Below, one piece after another: positions 17,479 to 27,663 of a stretch of DNA of 64,000 nucleotides. Origin of the DNA: Rhizobium sp. L51/94 (GTDB taxonomy: Bacteria > Pseudomonadota > Alphaproteobacteria > Rhizobiales > Rhizobiaceae); assembly GCF_019355555.1 (NCBI RefSeq), contig NZ_CP072145.1, positions 62,001-126,000 of the forward strand, written 5' to 3'. Position numbers and translations under genes: made by a program. The notes beneath the pieces were generated by a model. That model was not told the origin of the DNA. It saw only the letters and a program-made list of their open reading frames with translations, and made no database searches. Position 1 is the stretch's first letter. Each line of letters begins with the position of its first letter.

Positions 17479-19805
17479 ATGACTACACCGATTTCATCCA
17501 TGGAAAGCTTTGAGCGCAAAATCGTTACCTTTTGTCAAATTCGTCTCTCCCCGTTTCTTCAGCCCATTCCACTCGCGAATTTCTCCAGTTTTATGAGCGG
17601 CCTAATTCGAGATCATGCTCACCCACCAATGAAGTCCGGAAAACTGGACTGGGCAGAAATCGCAATGGCGTGCAATTTGACAACTGAACTAAACGCCAAG
17701 TTCAAGCGCACGGCGCAGCACGGCTTCGACGCGATCGAGCGCTGGCTTGCTAGCAGCACGGCAAAGCCCAAGCCCGCAAAAGCTGTGAGGAAACGCGCCG
17801 AACCTTCAAAGAAGCCCGCAAAAATGGTTAGGGCCATCAAGCCCTCGGCGCAGCGAGTCAAGGCTCCGGCAAAGCCAGGACCCAAGCTCCAGCCGATCGA
17901 AGAATTCCCAACTCCACTTTTTGACCAATGGGAAGAGCCCGTGTCGTTTCAGGCGGCATTGGAATTGCATATGCGCCGCTTTGGCGAGACCTATTACGGC
18001 CTCCATCGCGCCGTTGTCCGTCCGGAGGAGACCGTCGACAACAAGACTATCCTCAGTTGGGTGAAGGGCACAAAGGTGCCGCGAACTATCGAGAGCCTCG
18101 AAATCCTCGCCCGCATCGAGCGACGGTACCGATTACCGATAGGCTATTTCAAGGAAAAGCTGCCTCATCAATCGAGGTCGGCGTCGGGGCACGATCTTGC
18201 AGAGGATATCACTCCTTCCGAGCGACGGCGCCTCGCTTGGCACCTCCCCGATAATTTCAACAGCCTCCCGTTCGAGAAACGCGAGGAAATCCTCGAGTGG
18301 GTCCGCCGCGTAATAATCAGCGGGGCGACCGATTACCGCCGCTTCCAAGCGACGGCATTGAAACAGCGCTATGCCATCCGCTTTCCCGCAATGACTTATG
18401 GAGCGCGTGCCGATATCCGATCGCTCAACCTTACACTGGCGAATTCATTTTCCACGAACGATGATATCGAGGATCCGGACCTTCTGTCCGGCGTCATCGA
18501 CGCCCCTCCCCGGCTAGCTATGGAAATGGCAAACCTCATCTCTTTCAAGACGTCGACGCTGACTGCGATCGGATTTCAGCGAAACGGCGTCTGGGGAGGG
18601 AAACGGCCTCGCAAAAGCTGGAACATCTTGGATTGATGTTCGGTGCATTGGCCGCCTCGCCAAACGGCGAGATTGCCGGCCGTGGCATTCCCCTCGGCGC
18701 ACTGACATTCGAACTGCTGGTGTTTCCAGGGATCTGGGATTGGTATCTGCAGTGGCGTGAGCGCCGCCGTGGGTTCTTCACTGCATGGGAGGCCGACATG
18801 CTGAGCATTTCCCTGTCGTTGACGAGGGAGGAAACGGGTTGGTTGCGTCAGCACCCTGAGCTGATCGAGCGTGTCGTTCCAGTGGACGGGCTCGTGTCCG
18901 CGGATGAAATCGCGTTTGCCAAGCGTGACTGGCATGCCTGCTGTAATGCGTTTCATCAGCATGCCCGAAACCGCATCAGAGAGATCCAGCGGGTGATGCA
19001 AGTCCACCGTGATCCGTTCGAGCCGATTATGTGCATTCTGGAGGCACCAAGTCCGCTTGCCGAATATAGAAAGATCACCGACGAGATCCTGCTCCGTATG
19101 CCGGACAAGGACCATTACCCGAGAGCGGCGGCTGAGTCCGTACGATCGTTTCTGATGCTGCGTCTCGGTCTACACCTCGGTTTGCGACAAAAGAACCTGC
19201 GTCAACTGCTTGTCTGCCCACGCGGTCACTTGCCGACATCGGAGCGACGCTTGGAAGAGATGAAGCGTGGTGAGCTGCGGTGGAGCGACCGGGATAATGG
19301 CTGGGAAGTCCTGATCCCATCGAACGCTTTCAAGAATTCGCATTCGTCCTTCTTCGGATCCAAACCGTTTCGGCTGATCCTGCCGAACCTGTTGGACCTC
19401 TACTATTACATAGACGCCTACATCGATCGGCACCGCGGCGTCCTGCTGGCAAGCGCCAAGGACCCCGGGACGTTTTTCGTCAAGACGGCGAAGCTCACCA
19501 GCATGGATGCTGCCTATGATCAAACTACGTTCTATGAAGCGTGGCGGCTCACGATCCAGCGTTACGGTATCTACAATCCATACACCGGTCGCGGGGCGAT
19601 CAAGGGTCTCCTGCCCCACGGACCTCACAATGTTCGCGACGTTCTGGCAACCCATATTCTAAAGCAGACCGGTTCCTACGAGCAGGCAAGCTACGCCATT
19701 CAGGATACGGCGGATATGGTCCAGCAGCACTACGGACGCTTCCTTCCGCAAGACAAGGCGGCATTGGCGGCCCGCATTCTCAACCAGGTTTGGGAAGCAG
19801 CCTGA
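17479..19805 (+). pseudogene. Tyrosine recombinase/integrase broken by a frameshift
   Basis: Two consecutive frames (17479-18636 and up to 19805) together encode one large recombinase. The second frame continues upstream of its nominal start as TASQKLEHLGLMFGALAA, collinear with the end of the first. The shift lies near 18591-18603 in a G/A-rich run. The C-terminal catalytic pattern is present: HNVRDVLATH (Arg and His) and QQHYGRF (nucleophile Tyr). The N-terminal half includes a Lys/Pro-rich linker (residues ~90-140). It could be a dead integrase or a sequencing slip. It probably moved the adjacent defence genes. Confidence 0.75.
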
Positions 19806-19986
19806 GACTCCGAAGTGCGAAACTAGAGGGGGCGACCGGCGATCGATCGTCGGTCAACATCTACCTCTCCAATTGGTCAACGCCAAAACCGTCAACCACG
19901 GTAGCCAAGACATTCAATTCCTTTGTGTCCAGTCGGAAACGGCATTCTCTATCGATTGCTGGATCAAATCGCATAAGGACGCCTAG

Positions 19987-21326
19987 CAGGATGCGGAAAA
20001 AGGCCCTTGCTGTGGGCGGACTGCCGTGATTCCATGCCTGGGTGATTGATTGGCGGGAGCAGGACATGCGCGGCAGTGATGACCAGACGGCGGGTCTGTT
20101 TTCTTATGTAAGCTGCGAAGCCCGCGTTCCGGCAAACCATCCGCTGCGGCCGATCCGTGCCATCGTAGACGAGGCGCTGGAAGTTCTGTCCCCGGATTTC
20201 GAGGGGATGTATTCAGCGATCGGCCGGCCGTCGATCCCGCCGGAGAAGCTGCTGCGCGCTCTGTTGTTGCAGGCCTTCTACACGATCCGCTCTGAGCGTC
20301 AGCTCATGGAGCAGATGGACTACAATCTGCTGTTCCGCTGGTTCGTGGGCTTGTCGATGGACGCGCCGATCTGGGACGTCACCGTGTTCACCAAGAACCG
20401 TGAGCGGCTCTTGGCTGGCGACATCGCCGCCAAGTTTCTAGCCGCTTTGCTGAGCCAGCCGCGGGTTAAGGCATTGCTGTCAGACGACCACTTCTCGGTG
20501 GACGGCACCTTGATCGAAGCCTGGGCCAGCATGAAGAGCTTCAAACCCAGGGACGGCGCAGATGGTAGCGACACTGACGACAGCGGCTCTGGCGCTGAAG
20601 GGAAACAGCCGCCAAAGGCCGCAGGCCGCAACTCTGAGCGTGATTTCCACGGTGAGAAGCGCAGCAACGCAACCCATGCGTCGACCACTGACCCGGATGC
20701 CAGGCTTTACAAGAAGGCCCGTGGCCAGGCGGCCAAGCTTTGCCACATGGGTCACGTCATAATGGAAAACCGGAACGGCTTGGTTGTCGACGCCACGCTT
20801 ACCCATGCGACCGGCACCGCCGAGCGCGAGGCAGCTCTGGATATGGTGGGCCGCATGGATGGTCGTCACCGCATCACATTGGCTGCAGACAAAGCCTACG
20901 ATACGGCCGATTTCGTTGCTGCCTTGCGGGACGCAAAAGTGACGCCACACGTCGCCCAGAACACGACGAACCGACGCTCGGCAATTGATGGTCGGACCAC
21001 CCATCATCCCGGCTACGGTGTCAGTCAGCGTATCCGCAAGCGTATCGAAGAAGTGTTCGGTTGGGCCAAGACCAGCGGCGGAATGCGTAAGACCCGCCAT
21101 CGTGGAAAGGATCGCGTTGGCTGGATGTTCACCCTAACAGCCACCGCTTATAATCTGCTGAGGCTGCCGAAGCTGCTGACGACGGCATAATCGCGCCCGG
21201 AATCCGCCGAACCAGGCGGATTACGACAAAATGGGCCGACAAGGTCGCTGAAAGCGCCTCATCACGGCCCGTCTTCCAGCCGTCTAAACAGGATCGGTGA
21301 AAAATTGGCGCTATTTCCGCAGCCTG
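19987..21326 (+). mobile_element. IS5-type element, copy 1 (intact)
   Basis: The ends CAGGATGCGGAAA (left) and, inverted, CAGGCTGCGGAAA (right) bound a 1340-bp element. The flanking tetranucleotide CTAG occurs at 19983-19986 and 21327-21330, a YTAR-type duplication normal for IS5-group elements. It has a single open transposase gene. A second copy lies at 28873-30212. Confidence 0.88.
20066..21190 (+). CDS. IS5-family (DDE) transposase
   Basis: The ATG at 20066 (MRGSDDQTAGLFSY) follows the purine-rich GGGAGCAGGAC. An N-terminal DUF772-like domain (IRAIVDEALEVL, PPEKLLRALLLQ, FRWFVGL) precedes the DDE core (SVDGTLIEAW, ADKAYDTADF, RIRKRIEEVFGWAK). It is 374 residues from this start and intact. 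It catalyses transposition of the surrounding element. Confidence 0.92.
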   Translation: MRGSDDQTAGLFSYVSCEARVPANHPLRPIRAIVDEALEVLSPDFEGMYSAIGRPSIPPEKLLRALLLQAFYTIRSERQLMEQMDYNLLFRWFVGLSMDAPIWDVTVFTKNRERLLAGDIAAKFLAALLSQPRVKALLSDDHFSVDGTLIEAWASMKSFKPRDGADGSDTDDSGSGAEGKQPPKAAGRNSERDFHGEKRSNATHASTTDPDARLYKKARGQAAKLCHMGHVIMENRNGLVVDATLTHATGTAEREAALDMVGRMDGRHRITLAADKAYDTADFVAALRDAKVTPHVAQNTTNRRSAIDGRTTHHPGYGVSQRIRKRIEEVFGWAKTSGGMRKTRHRGKDRVGWMFTLTATAYNLLRLPKLLTTA

Positions 21327-21454
21327 CTAGAAAAAACTCGACGTTCAAGCGAAACTCGGGAATACCCTAGTTATCATCGGCGAGATCGTGGGTTGCGAAG
21401 AGCGCCGACACTCGCATATCTAGGCTTGTTCTTTTCAAGAGATATTTCATCTAT

Positions 21455-23191
21455 ATGTCTAAGCACCCAATTGTGCCAGGTACTGAGCTTATCGCTGTCC
21501 GCAACCTTCTCCGAAAGCACGAGGAGCAACGCGATCAATCATTGCTTGCCACAACGATCGAAGAGCTCAAATGCCCAGCACGGGAAGCCGATGCATTCCT
21601 GCGTCGCCTCGCAATCGCTGGATATATCGAGTGGAAAGCCGAATACGCGGGAAGCTCGGACTGGAGCCTTACTGAACATGGGCTTCGACTTGCTGCCGAT
21701 GATTTCGGCCCGAGAATGACACCCCAAAGGGCGCATGCTGTAATTGGGCAGGTCATTGAACGGGCGCGTGCCATCAATAGGGATCCAGATCGCCTTGCTC
21801 GGGTCAGGGAGCTTAGGTTATTTGGCAGCACATTGGATCCTAATCGGCCAGATTACGGTGATGTGGATATCGAGGCGGAAATCGAGATTCGCCAGTTACC
21901 CGTCGAAGAGGTTGCCGCAGCGCGGTCGAAGATTGCGGTAAAGGTTCCCCTCTCTTGGCGACAACACCTTATACTCCGGCTCGACGCCGAGGGCGGATAT
22001 GACGGTCGTAATGCCTTCGGCGCCCTCAAGAAGGGCTTGAAAGGGCTATCGCTTTCCAGAGATGCTACCAGAACACTCGGGTGCGAATTTAGACGTATTT
22101 ATCGGTTTGACCTAGAAGCGGGGAACGAGCTGGCTCCGGACGACCACATAACCCCCCGCACGACGCCGCCTCCAAAAAACGCAGGGGAGGTCTCCCCTAC
22201 TCAATTTCCCGAGCATACTGTTATCGAACCGCTTGGCATCGCGGACGCCGACGAGAAAATTCGCACAGAGAAGATCAGTTTGTCGGTACAGAGCCTTTCC
22301 CGCATGGAAGCCAAAGTATGGTTGGGCGTGGAAAAGCGCGACGGCAGTCGTGTTGCAACAAATACGCGTAAAGATCCCTCGCAGCGGTTCGCAGGAGCAA
22401 AATTTCTTTTCGATGAATGGCGCGACCCGAACCTCACCGGACTGGAGCTGTTTCAGAGATCGCTTGATTGGGCAGCACTGTATGATCTTGCAATTTCGAA
22501 AATAGGCCGCAAGTTTTCACTTCGAACATACCAAGGCGCGCGTGTCGCAAATTTTAATGCCTTGATGGTTCAACGCGTGGCTGATCGCGTCGATGCTCAC
22601 CTAGCCTTGAATCGCCCCAAGGGAAACAATCCGCATTCGTACCAGAGAGGTGGCGCAACATTTACCACCCCAAGGATGATCGCCGCAAACCATGCGCTGG
22701 CTGTCGCACTTGCGCGAATGCTGGATGAGACAGGGTTGACTGGCCAGACCACGTTTAGAGCTGAGTTTGAGCTGACTGACGTACGGCGGAATTTCTACCC
22801 GGCTTTGCCGGACCTTTCCGAGCCTGCCAGACGTCTTAAAACCGCCTTGGAGAAGGTAACATTTCCGGAAGCGCTCATACTGGAGTCTCGCAAGCAAATG
22901 GATGAATACGAGACTAATCTACCGCTGCATCGAGAAATTGAGGTGGCTGCAGCCGATGTGAGCAAGAAGGAAATCGAGATCGTTGGCTTTGCTAGTTCAA
23001 GGTTTGGAGTGGCATGGAACGAAGACGAAGACGGTATTTTCGAAGACCCTGATAAATTCTTTCCAGGTGAGGAACTGGTGTGGGAAATAGCGGACGGTCT
23101 GACGGACTTACTGAAGGCCCGTCTTGTTGAACTTCCAGGGTGCCGGTTGATGAAACTCGGCCAGCGGGCACCGATTTCAGCCAAAGCGTAA
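21455..23191 (+). CDS. Winged-helix plus nucleotidyltransferase-domain protein of unknown role
   Basis: The 578-residue product begins with a helix-rich, wHTH-like segment (AREADAFLRRLAIAGYIEWK ... WSLTEHGLRLA). A minimal nucleotidyltransferase motif follows (RELRLFGSTLDPNRPDYGDV, then DIEAEIE), with GS and two acidic metal ligands. The C-terminal ~350 residues are not recognisable to me. It stands alone, preceded by a scar of the IS5 element. NT-fold proteins with DNA-binding parts occur in toxin-antitoxin and defence loci, so a role of that kind is possible but unproven. Confidence 0.6.
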   Translation: MSKHPIVPGTELIAVRNLLRKHEEQRDQSLLATTIEELKCPAREADAFLRRLAIAGYIEWKAEYAGSSDWSLTEHGLRLAADDFGPRMTPQRAHAVIGQVIERARAINRDPDRLARVRELRLFGSTLDPNRPDYGDVDIEAEIEIRQLPVEEVAAARSKIAVKVPLSWRQHLILRLDAEGGYDGRNAFGALKKGLKGLSLSRDATRTLGCEFRRIYRFDLEAGNELAPDDHITPRTTPPPKNAGEVSPTQFPEHTVIEPLGIADADEKIRTEKISLSVQSLSRMEAKVWLGVEKRDGSRVATNTRKDPSQRFAGAKFLFDEWRDPNLTGLELFQRSLDWAALYDLAISKIGRKFSLRTYQGARVANFNALMVQRVADRVDAHLALNRPKGNNPHSYQRGGATFTTPRMIAANHALAVALARMLDETGLTGQTTFRAEFELTDVRRNFYPALPDLSEPARRLKTALEKVTFPEALILESRKQMDEYETNLPLHREIEVAAADVSKKEIEIVGFASSRFGVAWNEDEDGIFEDPDKFFPGEELVWEIADGLTDLLKARLVELPGCRLMKLGQRAPISAKA

Positions 23192-23780
23192 ATACACGGG
23201 AAGCGAAATTGCTCGTGAGCGGATCCAGGCCGAGCGGTCCGCTACAAACTATGGCTGAAGTGCTTTAAGATTTATAACTTATCTTGCGGCTCGCAATTGG
23301 GAGCGGGCAAATCGGTAATCAGAAGCTTATTATGGCTTAAAAGTCGAGTTGTTGAATGCCAGGTCATCTATCTATTGCCATTCAACTTCGACAAAACCGC
23401 CGTGGCTGGATCCGATGAAGCTGGCAAACAACGACCGTCGGTCAGGCCGGCGCTTCGGGCGTGTCTGAGCGCCGCATGAGGATGTAACATTCATTAAGCG
23501 ATGAACTACTCATCTTCTTTCACTGAACACCATCAATGTCTGAGGAAGCAGAGCCGCACGAACACGATCGGCACCGGTCAACTGAAACCAACAGATTCTA
23601 CTGGGCCCGCCGTGTGCCATCAGAGGGCTCGGCGATATCGAGGTCGTCCAGATCTCCACCGTGTTTGGATCCGCGCGAGTTTTGGACGGTTGCCGTCATG
23701 GGCAGCGAGGAGCATTTCGGGCTTGCCACCTTCGAATTCTTCCACAAGGTCCCCGCCCGCCGACTTCCGGGTGCCGCCGC
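23192..23780. other. Intergenic DNA left of IS66, no convincing gene
   Basis: A plus-strand frame from 23536 (MSEEAEPHEHDRH) would run into the IS66 insertion point and stop just beyond it (AAARI then stop once the IS is removed), giving about 84 residues. I recognise nothing in it, and the opposite-strand frames are not more convincing. No promoter, terminator or repeat was identified. Confidence 0.4.
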
Positions 23781-23919
23781 CCGAATTTGGTACGTGGGGC
23801 AGATTCGGTGGCAGCGTTTCGGCGCCGTGCCTAGAAAGTGTGCATAACCGCACGCGTTGATAACTGTTTCTCGGCTTGGGGGATTCCCTGAGCGGGGCAA
23901 ATCATGATTCGATTCCATC

Positions 23920-25584
23920 ATGAAGAAACGGCTCCCCTCCCCCGAGCATGCCGACACGCTTTCGCTGAATGCGTTGCGCGGGCTTGTGACGGGTCTGCTG
24001 GAGCGGTCGCTGCAAGCGGAAGCCCGGCTCGAGAAGCTTGAAGTCGACAACATCCAGCTTCGCGAAGAGAACGCCGCCCTTCGCCTGGAGAACACCCGGC
24101 TGAAACTCGAGAACCAGCTGCTGCGCGACGAGATCGCCCGGCTGAAGAACCTGCCACCCCGGCCGCCGTTTCGCTCCTCCGGCATGGAGAAGGCAACGGA
24201 TGCCAAACCCGGCGACATATCGGCGCATAAGAAAAAGCCCCGTGGCCCGAAGCTGGATGTGAAGCGGGTGAGCCGGCAGGAAGTCCTGCGCGTCGATGCT
24301 CCTGTCGGGTCGCGCTTCAAGGGATACAGAAGCATCTATGTTCGCGATCTGGTGATGAAGGCGGAGCTTGTGCATTACCGCCGCGAATGCTGGCTGACGC
24401 CGGACGGAAAGACAATTCTTGCGTCCTTGCCGGCGGGGATCACTGCTGGCTACGGCCTCAACCTCAGGCGTCTTTGTCTGATGCTCCATACACAAGGGCA
24501 GGTGACGACCGGACGCCTCACGACATTGCTGAACGATATCGGTCTCGATATCTCAAAGCGCCAGGTGGTGCGACTTGTGACCGGGCAACTGGATGGCTTT
24601 GCAGCCGAGGATACGGCGGTGCTGCATGCCGGGTTGGTATCGTCGTCTTACGTCACTGTTGACGACACCGGCGCCCGTCATTGCCATAATAACGGTTACG
24701 CCACACACATCGGCGGCCCGAACTTTAGCGTTTTCCGCACGACGAAATCGAAATCACGGCTGAATTTTCTGTCGCTGCTACGCGGCAGTTACCAGGATTA
24801 TGTGTTGAACGACGCTGCTTTTGAGTACTTGGAAGAACGCCGTGGTGGGTCACCGTTGACCGCCGGACTGAGGAGTTTTGAACCGCAACACTTCAGCAAC
24901 CAGGTTCCGTTCATGACGCATCTGGCTGGCAAGGGCGTCGACATTTTTGATACGCAAGCCGTTGGCCTGCTTGCCGAAGCCGGGCTCTGGGGTGCCATCC
25001 GCCATCATGGTTTGGTGGGTGACATGGTGATCGTGTCCGACGATGCCGGCCAGTTCCGCGTCGGCAATCATGCCCTCTGTTGGGTGCATGCAGAACGTCT
25101 GGTGCAAAAGTTGATGCCGGCAACCGCAAAGGAGGAGCGATGGGCCACAGTCGTCCGCGATCTCATCTGGCGATACTACAAAGCTTTGAAAGCCTACAAG
25201 CAGAACCCTACCCCAGCATCCGCTCCCGCATTCCGACGACGGTTCGATCGGATCTTCACTCTACGCACCGGTTATGAGGCCCTCGACAAGCTTCTTGAGC
25301 GGCTGCATCGAAGAAAGAACGAACTCCTGAAGGTGCTCGACTATCCCGACATTCCGCTGCACACCAACGCATCGGAAAGCGCCCTGCGGACGATTGTGAC
25401 CAAGCGGAAGATCTCTGGCGGCACGATGAGCCGAGACGGTCGCATTGCACGCGATACAATGCTCGGTCTGATGCAGACGTGCCGGAAGCTCGGCATCTCA
25501 TTTTACGACTATCTTGGCGACCGGCTCGGCATTGGTGGCGAGGCCATCCCGCAATTAGCAGGCCTTGTCGCGGCGAGAGCCTGA
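23920..25584 (+). CDS. tnpC: IS66-family transposase (TnpC-like)
   Basis: The 554-residue protein has an N-terminal leucine-zipper coiled coil (LEKLEVDNIQLREENAALRL) and a DDE core with VTVDDTGARHC and HTNASESALRTIVTKRK. The zinc-finger segment common in TnpC between coil and core is not apparent. No disruption was seen. It performs transposition of this element. Confidence 0.88.
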   Translation: MKKRLPSPEHADTLSLNALRGLVTGLLERSLQAEARLEKLEVDNIQLREENAALRLENTRLKLENQLLRDEIARLKNLPPRPPFRSSGMEKATDAKPGDISAHKKKPRGPKLDVKRVSRQEVLRVDAPVGSRFKGYRSIYVRDLVMKAELVHYRRECWLTPDGKTILASLPAGITAGYGLNLRRLCLMLHTQGQVTTGRLTTLLNDIGLDISKRQVVRLVTGQLDGFAAEDTAVLHAGLVSSSYVTVDDTGARHCHNNGYATHIGGPNFSVFRTTKSKSRLNFLSLLRGSYQDYVLNDAAFEYLEERRGGSPLTAGLRSFEPQHFSNQVPFMTHLAGKGVDIFDTQAVGLLAEAGLWGAIRHHGLVGDMVIVSDDAGQFRVGNHALCWVHAERLVQKLMPATAKEERWATVVRDLIWRYYKALKAYKQNPTPASAPAFRRRFDRIFTLRTGYEALDKLLERLHRRKNELLKVLDYPDIPLHTNASESALRTIVTKRKISGGTMSRDGRIARDTMLGLMQTCRKLGISFYDYLGDRLGIGGEAIPQLAGLVAARA

Positions 25585-25590
25585 GCGTTG

Positions 25591-25929
25591 CTAACGGCTG
25601 CCGGGCTTCGTGAATGGCAGCACGCGCCCATCCTTGGGCGTCAAGTCCTCCAAAACATTCCGCCCGATCAGCCTAACGAGCGTTGGTGAGACATTCCAGT
25701 GCTTCTCGTCATCAGAATGGATCGTCACGGTCTTGCGATTGCGACGGATGACGATACCCGTGATCGTTATGCCGTCGTGTGTCTCGAACATCACAGCACT
25801 GCCGATCTTGATCTGCTGCAACGCTTGGTCTGTCTTTTGCCGATGCAGAAGATGAAGCCGTTCGACGATACGCTCGTTCAACGCTAGCAGTTCGGTCTCA
25901 TCGAGCGTGTCGATATCGATGTCGGTCAT
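25591..25929 (-). CDS. Small passenger protein of the IS66 element
   Basis: This 112-residue protein (MTDIDIDTLDETELLALNER) is encoded convergently with the transposase, their stops 6 bp apart, and lies inside the IS ends. It appears to have a helical N-terminus and a small beta-rich C-terminal part (GSAVMFETHDGITITGIVIR) like a KOW/Tudor-type nucleic-acid-binding fold. That reading is inference. It does not resemble TnpA or TnpB. An accessory DNA- or RNA-binding role is possible. Confidence 0.6.
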   Translation of the reverse strand: MTDIDIDTLDETELLALNERIVERLHLLHRQKTDQALQQIKIGSAVMFETHDGITITGIVIRRNRKTVTIHSDDEKHWNVSPTLVRLIGRNVLEDLTPKDGRVLPFTKPGSR

Positions 25930-26283
25930 GGCGCAGATCCATCCTCCAATGGCAGTCTTCTTCAAGGACGATGCCGATTATGATAGAAGGAAGTCAGCGA
26001 CACAATTGCCTGACAAACCGGCAGCGCCACCAAATCTGCCCCACGTACCCGAATTTGACGGTGATTTCTGTGAAATTGTACCGCCTAGGTGATTGATTAG
26101 ATTAAATAGAATATACGTCGCGGCATTGAAACAGAACATCACTTCCGTAACCAATTATTAACCCTAACCGCCGTAATCACCGCCGATAAGTATCCCTTAT
26201 CGGAGGTCAGCCATCTTGCCGGTGATTGTTGCCATCTCGCCCGCCACGGGGTATGTTCACGTCAACATTCGTCGAGGATCACC

Positions 26284-26541
26284 ATGTCCGAACCACAGCT
26301 GTCCATCCGCAGCGCCAAGGCCCGCGACCTGGCCCATGCGCTCGCGCGTCGTACCGGCCAGCCGATCAACAGGCTCGTAGAGCAAGCGCTTGAGCTCTAC
26401 GACCAGGAACTGCGTGAGAAACAAGCCAAGACGCCGGCCGATATCCTTTGGGACCTGATGGCGGAAGGGCGCCGCTTAGTGCCGCCAGGCACGACGTCGG
26501 CTCATGATGATCTGTATGACGAAAACGGCCTGCCTAAATGA
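26284..26541 (+). CDS. vapB: VapB-family antitoxin
   Basis: The 85-residue protein is of the PSK/Rv0623-type antitoxin family: LSIRSAKARDLAHALARRTG is the N-terminal DNA-binding part and the C-terminal tail (DDLYDENGLPK) binds the toxin. A Shine-Dalgarno-like GAGGA stands 6 nt before the ATG. It overlaps vapC by 4 bp. It should neutralise VapC and repress the operon. Confidence 0.9.
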   Translation: MSEPQLSIRSAKARDLAHALARRTGQPINRLVEQALELYDQELREKQAKTPADILWDLMAEGRRLVPPGTTSAHDDLYDENGLPK

Positions 26542-26942
26542 TTGCTCTCGATACGTCAGCGATTGTGGCCACCGCGCTGGGCGAGCCTGAGGCGGAACTT
26601 TTCCACGCCCTTATGAGCCGTGAAGAAATCCTCGTGGGTTGGCCAACCCTTCTCGAGGCTCGGATGGTGTTGGCAGGAAAACGTTTTCCAGGTGCTGCGG
26701 CCGTCATCGCTCAGTTGGTGGTGCTGCCCAATGTCACCGCTGTCGAGTTTGGTGAGCGCCACTATCATGCCGCAGAGCTCGCGTTCGAGCGGTTCGGAAA
26801 GGGGCGCCATCCAGCGAGCCTCAACATGGGTGACTGCTTCTCCTATGCGGTGTCTGCGGTGGCTAAGGCGCCGCTCTTGTTCAAGGGCCGGGACTTTTGG
26901 CAATCCGACCTGAAATTGCATCCGGCGTCATCGACGGCATGA
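26538..26942 (+). CDS. vapC: VapC PIN-domain ribonuclease toxin
   Basis: VapC toxins are PIN-domain RNases that cleave tRNA or rRNA. The acidic active-site residues appear in order: MIALDTSAIVA (first Asp), LLEARMVL (Glu), GDCFSYAVS (Asp) and LFKGRDF (last Asp). It is 134 residues, a normal length. Translation is coupled with vapB. It looks intact and could stabilise this plasmid segment. Confidence 0.92.
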   Translation: MIALDTSAIVATALGEPEAELFHALMSREEILVGWPTLLEARMVLAGKRFPGAAAVIAQLVVLPNVTAVEFGERHYHAAELAFERFGKGRHPASLNMGDCFSYAVSAVAKAPLLFKGRDFWQSDLKLHPASSTA

Positions 26943-27388
26943 GCGGATCGAGCGACAAGGCCCTGAACCGCCGGCTCGAAGAGCTCGACACGATCGCCGC
27001 CGTCCTGCCGATGGGGCGACGGGACGAGCTCGCCGAAATCCTGTCGGATGAGGACGTCAAAACCCTTCGCCACCTGGTCAATGAAGGCATGGGTGCCAAC
27101 TCCTTGCGCGCCCTCACCTCGGACCTCGCCTATCTGCAGGCCTGGTCGCTTGCTGCAACCGGCAAATCCCTCTCTTGGCCGGCCCCAGAGGCGCTGCTCC
27201 TGAAGTTTGTGGCCCATCATCTCTGGGATCCGGAAAAGAGACTGACCGATCCACAGCATGGCATGCCGGACGCGGTCGAGCAGAGCCTTCGCGGCCAGGG
27301 CTTTCTTAGAGTGATCGGGCCACATGCACCGGATACCGTTCGCAGACGGCTTGCCACATGGGGTCGGTTCCGGTTGAGGGCGAAATGA
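26939..27388 (+). pseudogene. Truncated tyrosine integrase, N-terminal SAM-like domain
   Basis: It begins at an ATG overlapping the vapC stop. The product (SDEDVKTLRHLVNEGMGANS, LAYLQAWSLAATGKSLSWPA) matches the N-terminal core-binding domain of a family of alphaproteobacterial site-specific integrases. The frame diverges after RRLATWGRF and stops at 27388. The catalytic domain with Arg/His/Tyr is missing. It is therefore a remnant of about 149 codons. Confidence 0.65.
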
Positions 27389-27466
27389 CACTCTCTCATG
27401 AGCGATTTAGATTTTCCGGACGCAGTTAATCTACCCCGCCTTCGCGGGGTGGGTCAATTGATGTAG

Positions 27467-27644
27467 CCTGTGCACGGTGCTGGAGATGCTGGCCGAACCG
27501 ATGGTTTGTCATACTCTCATCCGCGGATTTTAACCGCCTGACCATATTCGATGCGGGCTTGCCTCTCTCTAAGAACGGATATTTGTCCCAACGTGTGTCG
27601 AGGGTTCCCTATCCTTGGCCTACATCTCCAGCACGCTGCACAGG
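27467..27644. repeat. Large imperfect inverted repeat beside the IS110 transposase gene
   Basis: The arms at 27467-27488 and 27623-27644 (CCTGTGCA...GGAGATG and its complement) match at 20 of 22 positions, with a further GGCC match inside. The span is 178 bp and ends 20 bp from the transposase stop. A GC hairpin (CCCCGCcttcGCGGGG) lies just outside at about 27434-27449. IS110-type elements encode a structured guide (bridge) RNA of roughly this size in a non-coding end, so this is a candidate, although the arms could also be element ends. Confidence 0.5.
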
Positions 27645-27663
27645 CAGCAGGGTCTATTTGCGC

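Larger units (their letters stand above)
23790..26048 (+). mobile_element. IS66-family element
   Basis: The inverted ends GTACGTGGGGCAGATT (left) and its complement at the right bound 2259 bp. The target CCGAATTTG is repeated at 23781-23789 and 26049-26057 (8-9 bp, as expected for IS66). It carries a tnpC-type transposase and a convergent small gene instead of the usual tnpA/tnpB pair. Confidence 0.85.

Noticed and set aside
23598..24335. Minus-strand frame across the IS66 left end
   Set aside because: It crosses an IS border and mirrors the coiled-coil coding strand of the transposase; Ser/Arg-rich shadow.
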